9,135 nucleotides of DNA from Deltaproteobacteria bacterium (GCA_030596405.1 JAUVKB010000081.1:1-9135); one strand, 5' to 3'; positions 1 through 6,493 are shown, numbered from the stretch's first letter. Translations and numbers: made by a program. The notes: generated by a model not told the origin, from the letters alone.

Positions 1-1237
1 CAGACAGCTTGATATCCCGCAACCGGCATCCTTTAAGGTGCAGTTTCACAATGTCGTGAGATTTTAGGGGGTTAATGTGATCAAGGGCGCCGGTTATTTC
101 GGCAGACTGCGCATTCTTCAGGTTTTCTCCTGAAAAAATAAAAGTAAGGGGAATGCGTAAAACGTCCTGATCCGGTGTAATATTTTTTATTTTGCCTGCA
201 AGATCGCCAAATTTAAGCTTGACCGATACGTCCGACTTTCTGATTAAGAAATACGGCATACCATTACCGCTAACCGGTCTAACAACTTCCGGTTTATCTT
301 CTTTATCTTTTACCCGTTCCATGATCGGCTTTAGCTTTTCATGCCAAACAATGGCTTTATCTACCCATTCTCCGATTTTTGGGCCCAAAAGGAGACGGGT
401 TAAATTTCCAAGACCCACGGGCGATAATGAGTACTTGTCTTTTAGACGGCGGATATCTTCCTGCGGCGCCTCTATTGCCTCATCCATCCGTTTTCTATAA
501 TGCGCCAGTCTTGTCTCAAATTCTCTGCGTGCGCTTTGTATCTGCTTTAAATCACTCTCGATGTCCTTTTTAATAGCGCCCGCTTCAGCAATACCCCCGA
601 TTATGCCGCTCAAATCTCCTTTTGCTGCGGACTCGACCGCCTTGACCCGCTTTTTATACTCATCAAGTCTCTCCTTATCCGGGAGCTCTTTTAATATCTT
701 CTTCCATCTTTCTTTTTCATCCCTGATGTCGTTACGAAGCAATTTTGCCAGCTCAACAGAGCGAAGCTCCTCTTTTTTAAGTATCTCATTTACATCAGGG
801 ATCTCCAATGAAGGCAATAAGAGCACTTTTCCCGCCCTTTTTTTTAAACTACCCGGAACTTTATTTAGTTTTCCGGGGATTGCGCCGGATTCTTTTCTGG
901 ACGTATTGAACCTTACTTTGTCGAGGGTCATCTCATCGATAATGACCTGGCGGTGCAACAGCTTTATACCGTCCACGGAAAAAGCGATACGTTCAATCTC
1001 CAGTGCATTTGTCATGGGGCTGTAAGGATCGGTAACTTGAAGGCGTTTTAAAGCAAAACCGACAGGAAAAAGCGTTACATCCGCGTTATCCAGCTCGACT
1101 TTTGCGCCAACTATATCCGTACCGTATTTTTCCACTATCCGTTCTACAAACAGATCCACAAGAACAAACCAGGCAAACGAGAATAAAACCGCAAGGCATA
1201 AAAAAAATATTAAACCCTTTCGTAACCATTTTTTCAT
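1..1237 (-). CDS. TIGR03545-like envelope protein, 5' part (partial)
   Basis: Reading the minus strand from an ATG at 1237 gives 412 uninterrupted codons that run off the left edge, so the C-terminus is missing. A GAGGG ribosome site lies 5 nt before the ATG. Residues 8-31 form one hydrophobic segment after Lys/Arg, with no obvious cleavage site, so the protein is probably anchored in the inner membrane with the rest in the periplasm. Residues about 35-110 resemble the start of AsmA-like proteins and of the TIGR03545 family (YGTDIVGAKVELD, then TLFPVGFALKRLQVTDP). Residues about 150-265 are charged and helical, probably coiled coil. From about 325 a beta-rich part begins. TIGR03545 proteins are known only as uncharacterised proteins of bacteria with outer membranes, often encoded beside a second conserved gene; any such partner would lie off the window. 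Envelope lipid or assembly work is plausible by analogy to AsmA but unproven. Confidence 0.72.
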   Translation of the reverse strand, partial: MKKWLRKGLIFFLCLAVLFSFAWFVLVDLFVERIVEKYGTDIVGAKVELDNADVTLFPVGFALKRLQVTDPYSPMTNALEIERIAFSVDGIKLLHRQVIIDEMTLDKVRFNTSRKESGAIPGKLNKVPGSLKKRAGKVLLLPSLEIPDVNEILKKEELRSVELAKLLRNDIRDEKERWKKILKELPDKERLDEYKKRVKAVESAAKGDLSGIIGGIAEAGAIKKDIESDLKQIQSARREFETRLAHYRKRMDEAIEAPQEDIRRLKDKYSLSPVGLGNLTRLLLGPKIGEWVDKAIVWHEKLKPIMERVKDKEDKPEVVRPVSGNGMPYFLIRKSDVSVKLKFGDLAGKIKNITPDQDVLRIPLTFIFSGENLKNAQSAEITGALDHINPLKSHDIVKLHLKGCRLRDIKLS

Positions 1238-1378
1238 GATATCCCTCGTAAAAAGTCTATTTTGTTGACGCAAATTTTCATAAAAAGTTTGATTTTTTAT
1301 CCGAGCATTAAATGGCAGATATTCCATATTGTGCGGAAATGCAAGTTCTTTTATTAATTGAGTAACTTAAGAAACAGT

Positions 1379-1406
1379 TTGTGCTTAAAATAAATGATCG
1401 TATGAT
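1379..1406 (+). promoter_or_regulatory. Possible sigma-70-like promoter for the small exported protein
   Basis: TTGTGC (1379-1384) and TATGAT (1401-1406) are 16 nt apart in the AT-rich divergent gap 1238-1518. The -10 matches consensus at 5 of 6 bases, the -35 at only 3. It would give a leader of roughly 100 nt. In such AT-rich DNA chance matches are common. I see no other clear signal in this gap and no RNA gene. Confidence 0.2.
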
Positions 1407-1518
1407 GCTTGGCGACCGCAATTTTTTTATTTGCATTAACAGCTTCTTTCTGTCAATAAGAACATTAAACAGTCTTGCTTGCCAACTTAAATTCACTAAT
1501 TAAAAAGGAGATAACATC

Positions 1519-1905
1519 ATGATGAAAAAATTTATGGTTATAACACTGTCTTTTGCTTTTATCCTTACAGGATTTTCTCCTCTTATGGCTCAAACCAAAA
1601 AGGAGATAAAAAAAGAGATGAGTCAGGAACGCAAGGGATACAGGCAGCAGCTTACCAGTGAGGAAAAGGAAAAAATTAAGAATTCGGCACAGACGGCTAT
1701 CGACATTATAAAAAACTTGACCGATGAACAAAAAAACCAAATCAAAAATACAGCGAAGAAAGCTGTAAACAAGCTTCAAAGCCTCAGCCCCGAGCAAAAA
1801 GAAATATTGGCAAATTCAATCAAAAAATCTATAGAAAAAATATACGGCCTTTCAGCCGAACAGAAGGCAAAAGCCAAAGATGCAATCATTTCAGCTCTTC
1901 CATAG
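1519..1905 (+). CDS. Small exported protein with four 22-residue helical repeats
   Basis: The gene encodes 128 aa. AAGGAG at 1505-1510 lies 8 nt before the ATG. Residues 1-24 form a signal peptide (Lys-Lys, hydrophobic core, cleavage likely after PLMA-24), so the protein should be periplasmic or secreted. The mature part is lysine- and glutamate-rich, has no cysteine and no aromatic cluster, and is predicted all helical. It contains a strict 22-residue period: repeats start at Leu45, Leu67, Leu89 and Leu111 (the last is 18 residues), each opening with L-[T/S]-x-E-[E/Q]-K. That opening is a good helix N-cap and matches the LTxxQ motif known from Spy/CpxP periplasmic proteins, although overall length and architecture differ. 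A Spy-like chaperone or stress role is one possibility, membrane-surface binding by amphipathic helices another; neither is shown. It appears monocistronic. Confidence 0.85.
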   Translation: MMKKFMVITLSFAFILTGFSPLMAQTKKEIKKEMSQERKGYRQQLTSEEKEKIKNSAQTAIDIIKNLTDEQKNQIKNTAKKAVNKLQSLSPEQKEILANSIKKSIEKIYGLSAEQKAKAKDAIISALP

Positions 1906-1932
1906 CAGGCGTTAATTACCAACCTGCTACAT

Positions 1933-1995
1933 GCCCTGAGGTGCTTTGTGCGGCACGGCAGGTTCTGCCGCAAAGCGGGTGAAGCGCATCAGGGC
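1933..1995. repeat. Nested imperfect inverted repeat in non-coding DNA
   Basis: GCCCTGA (1933-1939) pairs with TCAGGGC (1989-1995). Inside it, GCTTTG-TG-CGGCA (1943-1955) pairs with TGCCGCAAAGC (1966-1976) apart from a 2-nt bulge. A third pair, AACCTGC (1921-1927) with GCAGGTT (1958-1964), competes with these. No T-run follows, so it is not a standard intrinsic terminator. It sits just after the small exported protein gene and may be a transcript-end structure or a remnant of a repetitive palindromic element. Confidence 0.5.
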
Positions 1996-2047
1996 TGGAA
2001 GCAAAACCAGATATGATCTGTTTTAAATTCAGGTTAAACGCTGTTTT

Positions 2048-2084
2048 AGGCTCAACAGCCTGAAGTGTAAGGCCTGAAATACAC
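2048..2084. repeat. Two adjacent small hairpins ahead of the methyltransferase gene
   Basis: AGGCT (2048-2052) pairs with AGCCT (2057-2061) over a 4-nt loop. GTGTA (2065-2069) pairs with TACAC (2080-2084) over a 10-nt loop that contains the palindrome AGGCCT. They lie just before the switch to AT-rich DNA at about 2110. Their role is unknown; short stems like these can occur by chance. Confidence 0.3.
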
Positions 2085-2109
2085 AGGTAGCCGTTAATAT
2101 TGCGCACTT

Positions 2110-2835
2110 ATGAATGATTTTATTTGGGAAAATGGTATTCAAAATGAACACAACTTTTGGGATAATTGGTTCAAAACTAAAGGTTCTCTATGGAAGGACG
2201 ATTATTCAAGAAGAATAAATTCCAATACTAATTTAAGTTCATACTTACGTCAATTCATTCCTGATAATTTACATATGATTAAGGTATTAGATGTTGGTTC
2301 AGGGCCGATTACCAATATTGGGTATAAATGGAATGGGAAAGTAATTAATATTACAGCTGTAGATCCACTATCAAAATTATACCATGAATTATATCGAAAA
2401 TATAATATAAATTCACCAGTTAAAACAGTTTATGGAAAAGCAGAAGAATTATCTGCTCAGTTTGGGATCAATAAATTTGACTTGGTACATGCTATTAATT
2501 CCCTGGATCATACTGAAAATCCTCTTCTGGGTATAAAAGAAATGATAAAATGCGCCAAAACAAATAGCTGGACTGTATTAAATCACAACAAAAATGAAGG
2601 TACCAATGAAGGTTATCGCGGGTTTCATCAGTGGAATTTTTTTGTGAAAGACGGAAAGTTTATAATACAAGGAAGAAATGGTGAAGAATGGAATGTTAAT
2701 GAAGAGATAGAAGGTGTTAAAATTATAGTAAATGATATAAAAAAACGGGTGCAAATACATATAAAAAAATGTGGGCCAGTCGCTCCTCGTGTCCAGCAAG
2801 CCCAAATTGTTGGTATTCTACCGGGAGGCAGATAA
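2110..2835 (+). CDS. Class I SAM-dependent methyltransferase, AT-rich, probably acquired
   Basis: The 241-aa product has the class I methyltransferase layout: motif I VLDVGSGP at residues 59-66 (binds SAM), an acidic strand end AVDP with Asp85 (ribose contact), GKAEEL at 109-114, and FDLVHAINSLDHTENP at 123-138. The N-terminal stretch with FWDNWFKTKG before motif I resembles methyltransferases found in surface-polysaccharide clusters; the acceptor cannot be read from sequence. The start is the first in-frame ATG after a stop at 2095, but no Shine-Dalgarno sequence precedes it. Codons are strongly A/T-ending and the gene is visibly AT-richer than its neighbours, which suggests transfer. Composition changes abruptly near 2770, so the last about 21 residues (from Cys221) may be read-through into flanking DNA rather than native C-terminus. 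No polysaccharide genes lie nearby: it is an orphan. The fold is well supported, function and expression are not. Confidence 0.7.
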   Translation: MNDFIWENGIQNEHNFWDNWFKTKGSLWKDDYSRRINSNTNLSSYLRQFIPDNLHMIKVLDVGSGPITNIGYKWNGKVINITAVDPLSKLYHELYRKYNINSPVKTVYGKAEELSAQFGINKFDLVHAINSLDHTENPLLGIKEMIKCAKTNSWTVLNHNKNEGTNEGYRGFHQWNFFVKDGKFIIQGRNGEEWNVNEEIEGVKIIVNDIKKRVQIHIKKCGPVAPRVQQAQIVGILPGGR

Positions 2836-2973
2836 AATTCGATAATGTTAACCGGTGGGGGATCGCATATAGCGGAATGCCCAAGTTCCAACTACCCTTA
2901 GGTCGTGAATATTGATAAAAACTATTTAAAGACCTCCTGCAAAGATGAAAAGTAACAGTAAACTGAAAAGAAA

Positions 2974-3095
2974 AATCTTGAAAACGGAAGGCACGTTACC
3001 TCATTCAAGATTCAATGCTTGACCCCGTTTCTTCCCCTTCCAGTATGAATTAAGCATTGTCATGGCGGCGTGCCTTAATGAGGCGAAAACCGTTT
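2974..3095. other. Candidate structured RNA or rearranged palindrome
   Basis: Within 122 bases are four perfect or near-perfect complementary pairs: AATCTTGAA (2974-2982) with TTCAAGATT (3004-3012); AAACGG then AAGGCACG (2982-2995) with CGTGCCTT (3069-3076) and CCGTTT (3090-3095); CAATGCTT (3013-3020) with AAGCATTG (3052-3059); and CCTCATT (2999-3005) with AATGAGG (3077-3083). The second and third nest into one branched stem. The first and fourth share bases 3004-3005 and cross the stem, so they could form only in alternative folds. No known RNA family was recognised, and strand of transcription is undetermined. Confidence 0.35.
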
Positions 3096-3269
3096 GTATG
3101 AGAAACTAAGAATGACCCGGATTGTTCGATCCGAAAGCAGGTGATTCCATCCATGAAGGAGCAGGTTAATAAATACGGGATGACAAACTACCTGGTGTGG
3201 AAAGAAAATAGAGCGACCAACATCGGCAAGATTCCATTAATGCCGTTTTAAAAACCAGTGTTTGCGATA

Positions 3270-3299
3270 TTGACATAAACATCTGTTTTACGTAAACAG
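3270..3299 (+). promoter_or_regulatory. Consensus -35 box with an operator-like palindrome
   Basis: A perfect TTGACA lies at 3270-3275. It is followed at 3283-3299 by the palindrome CTGTTT-TACGT-AAACAG, which covers the place where a -10 box would sit. The -10 sequence itself is poor (TAAACA at 3293-3298). The arrangement resembles a repressor site over a promoter that would read towards the kinase operon through the downstream inverted repeat. The regulator is unknown. Confidence 0.3.
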
Positions 3300-3349
3300 A
3301 AATTAAATTTATTGAAATAGTATCCGCCTGTGGCAGTAATTTTAAAATT

Positions 3350-3505
3350 GTAATTAGACCTTTGAAAAATGTTCAATTTCGTTCAAGTTCAAGGAAGGCA
3401 AAAATTTTAACCACATGAATAGACTATCATATTTTGAGGATTAAAATTGAGCCTGACACCGAAATTAGACGAAAGGGGGCGTTTTGCAAAAGTCTCTGTA
3501 ATTAC
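3350..3505. repeat. 156-bp imperfect inverted repeat (MITE-like palindrome)
   Basis: The left arm starts GTAATTAGACC (3350-3360). The right arm, read on the minus strand from 3505, starts GTAATTACAGAGAC. Both arms continue in parallel: a TTTGAAAAA/TTTTGCAAAA block, TTTCGTTCAAG/TTTCGTCTAAT, then AGGC followed by ATTTTAA-CC or ATTTTAATCC close to the centre. The tip around 3417-3429 is itself a small palindrome (ATAG-A-CTAT). No transposase frame fits inside. A long degenerate palindrome in an intergenic region suggests a non-autonomous mobile element or repetitive palindromic element, or a very long hairpin in the leader of the kinase operon. No clean flanking target duplication was identified by eye. 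Confidence 0.6.
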
Positions 3506-3511
3506 CTTTTT

Positions 3512-3520
3512 TGTTATAAT
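3512..3520 (+). promoter_or_regulatory. Extended -10 promoter of the kinase operon
   Basis: TGTTATAAT at 3512-3520 is an exact extended -10 (TG-n-TATAAT). No good -35 box is seen 16-18 nt upstream, as is common for extended -10 promoters. Transcription would begin at about 3526-3528, only 5-7 nt before the ATG at 3533, and would exclude the G-run at 3521-3525. The message would then be nearly leaderless. The box lies immediately right of the 156-bp inverted repeat. Confidence 0.45.
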
Positions 3521-3532
3521 GGGGGCCATAAC

Positions 3533-5008
3533 ATGCAACAGACAGACAAAAATGCTGATTACTATATAGGAAAAGCGCTTGAGGCATTTAGAAAAAAAAT
3601 CATAGTAATTTCCCCGGAATTCAAAATCCTTTTCGCTGGTGGACATGATTTTTATAAGCATAAAGCCGATGTTGTGGGAAAACTATGCTACGAAACGCTT
3701 TATGATCGAACCTCTCCCTGCAATAATTGCCCCGCAATGGAAGTTGCCCAAACCCACAAGTTAGCCTTAAGGGAACGTCAGGAAGGATTTTCGTGCTTAT
3801 ATTCTTATCCTGTTTTTTCCGATGAAAAAAACGAGGCGATTGCAATGCTCGACTTTGAATTTCCGGACATTGAAGAACTGGGAGAAAAACTGCACAGGTC
3901 TAATGCTTTTTTACGCAACCTTATTCTGAGCGCGGTGGACGGCGTTATAGCGGCCGACAAATCAGGCAAGATACGCATGTTCAATGATGCGGCTGCAGAA
4001 ATAACCGGATTTAGCGTAGATGAAACCATCAACAAGCTTGATATTTGGGATATATATGTAGATGACGGCGCGAGAGAGGTTATGAAAAAACTCCGCAGTG
4101 ATGAATACGGAGGCAAAGGAAAGGTCAAGGCATACCATATTAATCTTTTAAGAAAAGACGGCGGCACCGTCCCCATCAGTCTCAATGCCTCGATTGTATA
4201 TGAAGGTGATCGCGAAGCGGCTAGCATCGGCTTTTTTCACGATTTGCGGGTGGAGCTTAAAATGAAAAAAGAACTGGAACAGACCCAGTCACAGCTCCTT
4301 CAGTCGGAAAAGATGGCATCCCTGGGCAAACTTGCTGCCGGCGTGGCTCACCAGTTGAACAACCCCCTTGCCGGAATTATTCTTTTTTCAAACCTGATAC
4401 TGGAAGAATACGATCTTGTAAAGGAAGCCAAAGAAGATTTGCAGCGGGTAATTCTGGATGCCGAGCGATGTCGCGATACAGTTAAGGAACTTTTGGAATT
4501 TTCACGTCAGACAAGTCAATTAATGCAGCCGCACGATGTTAATAAAGCTATAACCCGAACACTTTTTTTACTGAAAAATCAAACTCTTTTCCATAATATT
4601 GAAATAGAAAAAAATCTGGACCCCAGGCTTCCACCGGTAAATGCCAATATGCAGCAGTTGAATCACGTGTTCCTGAACCTGATCCTTAATGCTGCCGATG
4701 CGATGGCCGGTCGCGGAAAACTTAATATTAATTCTTACAGGCTATCCGGCAAAAATCGAGTCTGCATTGAAATATCAGATACAGGACCCGGAATACCGGA
4801 AAAGATTCAAAAGCATATTTTTGAGCCTTTTTTTACAACCAAAGAAGAGGGCAAGGGAACCGGGCTGGGTCTCAGCATGGTTTACGGAATTGTGGAAGAC
4901 CACGGCGGCAGAATCTATGTAAAAAGCAAATCTGATCAGGGCACAACTTTCTATATTGAATTTCCACTTGCTGCTCGGGATAACAAAGGAGACGATAATG
5001 GAGAATAG
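3533..5008 (+). CDS. Sensor histidine kinase, PAS-PAS-HisKA-HATPase
   Basis: The 491-aa protein has no membrane segment, so it should be a cytoplasmic sensor. Residues about 15-110 form a PAS-like domain with a cysteine cluster (Cys52, then PCNNCP with Cys63 and Cys66; also Cys88) that could bind metal or sense redox. A second PAS spans about 124-240 (FLRNLILSAVDGVIAADKSG). A short coiled coil leads to HisKA with H-box AHQLNNPLAGI (phosphorylated His273). The ATPase has Asn386 in the N box, DTGPGI at 416-421, FEPFFTTK at 430-437 and GTGLGL at 442-447. The frame is open back to an ATG at 3434, but that extension translates the arm of the inverted repeat. I start at 3533, preceded by GGGGG at 3521-3525, although that G-run would lie upstream of the predicted transcript start. 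The gene overlaps the next one by 11 bp and probably phosphorylates its receiver domain. The signal is unknown. Confidence 0.9.
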   Translation: MQQTDKNADYYIGKALEAFRKKIIVISPEFKILFAGGHDFYKHKADVVGKLCYETLYDRTSPCNNCPAMEVAQTHKLALRERQEGFSCLYSYPVFSDEKNEAIAMLDFEFPDIEELGEKLHRSNAFLRNLILSAVDGVIAADKSGKIRMFNDAAAEITGFSVDETINKLDIWDIYVDDGAREVMKKLRSDEYGGKGKVKAYHINLLRKDGGTVPISLNASIVYEGDREAASIGFFHDLRVELKMKKELEQTQSQLLQSEKMASLGKLAAGVAHQLNNPLAGIILFSNLILEEYDLVKEAKEDLQRVILDAERCRDTVKELLEFSRQTSQLMQPHDVNKAITRTLFLLKNQTLFHNIEIEKNLDPRLPPVNANMQQLNHVFLNLILNAADAMAGRGKLNINSYRLSGKNRVCIEISDTGPGIPEKIQKHIFEPFFTTKEEGKGTGLGLSMVYGIVEDHGGRIYVKSKSDQGTTFYIEFPLAARDNKGDDNGE

Positions 5009-6491
5009 TACAAGAACCACTCAAGTGCTGGTTGTAGATGATGAACAGGATCTCAGAGACGGCGCTGAGCGAATTCTTACCCGGCTGGGATGCGATGTCT
5101 TTAAAGCATCCCGTGGAGATGAAGGCCTGGATATTATAAAAAAGGAGAATGAAATTGCCATTGTCCTTCTTGACATGAAGATGCCGGGCATGGACGGGAT
5201 GGAGGTTCTTAGGCGAATTAAGGATATGGATAAAGAGATTCTCGTAATTGTAATTACCGGATATGCAACACTGGAGACAGCCATAGAAGCCATGAAGATC
5301 GGGGCATACGATTTTATCTCAAAACCATATGAACCTGAACAGTTGCGCATAGTAGTCAGGCGGGCGCGTGAAAAGCTTGAACTCAAACGTGAAGCCGAAC
5401 AAATAGAGGAAAAACGAAGAAAAACACTGCTTGATCTTGACGCTGAAAAAAGCCGTATTCATACTATCATTGAATCTCTTCCCAACGGAGTTGTGGTAAC
5501 AAATCCGGAAGGGAGGGTGATGCTGATGAATCCTTCTTTCCGTCTCCATTTGGGCATCGATAAATCGATCGGCACGGGGAAACATATAGATACTTATATT
5601 TCCGATAAAGCTCTTTGTAATCTTATCGTGGAAATTTCACAGGGCAGGCATGTGGATTTTAATGATATCCCCACATACGAGCTTTTATTGCCGAATAATA
5701 AATATTTAATGGCGCGCGGCCGGCCTGTGCTTGGCGATAAAAGGGAATGCCTTGGAGCAGTTGTAAATTTTATGGATATTTCAGCCATGAAAACTTTAGA
5801 GCAACTCAAGTCCGAATTCGTTGCCAAGGTTTCCCATGAACTCAGATCTCCGCTTTCCACTATACATGAACAACTGGCGCTGGTGCTAAAAGAATTTGTT
5901 GGTGTAAAATCCGAAGATGATCAGCATATGCTTTCACGCGCCAAAGAAAAGACCAGAGGGCTTATTTCCCTTATCGGAGATCTGCTGGATCTGTCACGCA
6001 TTGAATCGGGAATAGTTGTTCAGGAACCAAAACAAGTCAGCCTGGCTGACTTGCTGAAAGATATAGTCGATTTTCTTGGAACCAGGGCTGAAAATAAAAG
6101 GCAGTCCCTTACACTGGAAGCTCCGGACGATCCAATACCGATCATAAAGGCCGACCCGATTGCTCTGGAGAGTATTTTCGGCAATTTGATTGCCAATGCC
6201 GTCAATTACACCCAGGATGGGGGAGCAATCCGAGTTAAGATAGAGTATACTGGAATAAATATAAGGGTCCTGGTGATAGACAATGGATTTGGAATTGAAG
6301 AAAGGCACCTTGACAAGATTTTTGACAGATTCTACAGAGTAAAAAATGACAAAACAAGGTATATTACAGGTACGGGACTCGGCCTTCCGATTGTAAAAGG
6401 TCTGGTCGATTCCATGGGGGGGTTCATTGATGTTGAGAGTACCTTTGGTAAAGGGACTGTTTTTACCGTTATTATACCTGTAAAAAATTAA
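4998..6491 (+). CDS. Receiver-PAS-histidine kinase (N-terminal REC)
   Basis: The 497-aa product starts with a receiver domain (about 9-121): acidic pair Asp14-Asp15, phospho-acceptor Asp59 in LLDMKMPGMDG, Thr87 and Lys109. A charged helix (122-150) joins it to a PAS domain (about 152-262), then HisKA with H-box SHELRSPLSTI (His280) and an ATPase with Asn400, DNGFGI (428-433) and GTGLGLPIV (458-466). All catalytic residues are present. There is no membrane segment and no output domain. I start at 4998 because AAAGGAG at 4985-4991 sits 6 nt before it; an in-frame ATG at 4956 lies inside the upstream gene and lacks this site. The 11-bp overlap implies translational coupling. The likely role is the second step of a phosphorelay: it takes phosphate from the upstream kinase on Asp59, which then tunes its own kinase activity. 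Its downstream target is not in the window. Confidence 0.92.
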   Translation: MENSTRTTQVLVVDDEQDLRDGAERILTRLGCDVFKASRGDEGLDIIKKENEIAIVLLDMKMPGMDGMEVLRRIKDMDKEILVIVITGYATLETAIEAMKIGAYDFISKPYEPEQLRIVVRRAREKLELKREAEQIEEKRRKTLLDLDAEKSRIHTIIESLPNGVVVTNPEGRVMLMNPSFRLHLGIDKSIGTGKHIDTYISDKALCNLIVEISQGRHVDFNDIPTYELLLPNNKYLMARGRPVLGDKRECLGAVVNFMDISAMKTLEQLKSEFVAKVSHELRSPLSTIHEQLALVLKEFVGVKSEDDQHMLSRAKEKTRGLISLIGDLLDLSRIESGIVVQEPKQVSLADLLKDIVDFLGTRAENKRQSLTLEAPDDPIPIIKADPIALESIFGNLIANAVNYTQDGGAIRVKIEYTGINIRVLVIDNGFGIEERHLDKIFDRFYRVKNDKTRYITGTGLGLPIVKGLVDSMGGFIDVESTFGKGTVFTVIIPVKN

Positions 6492-6493
6492 GC

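Larger units (their letters stand above)
2836..3349. other. Non-coding stretch with inverted-repeat arms
   Basis: No convincing gene is present. Reading frames are short and stop-rich in both directions. The longest plausible small frame, 3153-3251 (32 codons), has only a weak AGGTG before it and no recognised similarity. The stretch contains the mutually complementary segments at 2974-3095, a short hairpin CGGAT/ATCCG at 3118-3133, and a hairpin CGGCA/TGCCG at 3224-3245 followed by TTTT. The last could be a weak plus-strand terminator, although its loop is 12 nt. The region may be a scar left by insertion of the AT-rich gene just upstream. No transposase fragment is recognisable. Confidence 0.45.

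Noticed and set aside
192..1025. Plus-strand open frames at 192-500 and 561-1025
   Set aside because: They are antisense to the continuous minus-strand envelope gene, whose 412 codons without a stop, signal anchor and ribosome site fit a real gene. The plus frames are Ser/Phe-rich shadow translations.
1265..1293. Plus-strand promoter TTGACG with TTTGAT
   Set aside because: The -10 is poor and the start would lie more than 200 nt before the small exported protein gene; a chance match in AT-rich DNA is more likely.
1906..2109. Integron attC site flanking the methyltransferase gene
   Set aside because: GCTCAAC (2050-2056) fits the RYYYAAC core and GTTAAAC (2033-2039) fits GTTRRRY, but they are in the wrong order and spacing for one attC, and no integrase or further cassette is visible.
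2770..3250. Group II intron or transposase remnant
   Set aside because: No domain V-like motif, reverse transcriptase or transposase signature was found in any frame.
3153..3251. Possible 32-aa peptide gene (start MKEQVNKYGM)
   Set aside because: It has only a weak AGGTG before it and no recognised family, and its 3' end coincides with the CGGCA/TGCCG hairpin. It is too short to support without homologs, but it is the best small frame in the gap.
4956..4997. Earlier start for the second kinase, adding 14 residues
   Set aside because: No ribosome site precedes it, whereas AAAGGAG is correctly placed for the ATG at 4998, and receiver domains usually start within a few residues of the N-terminus.
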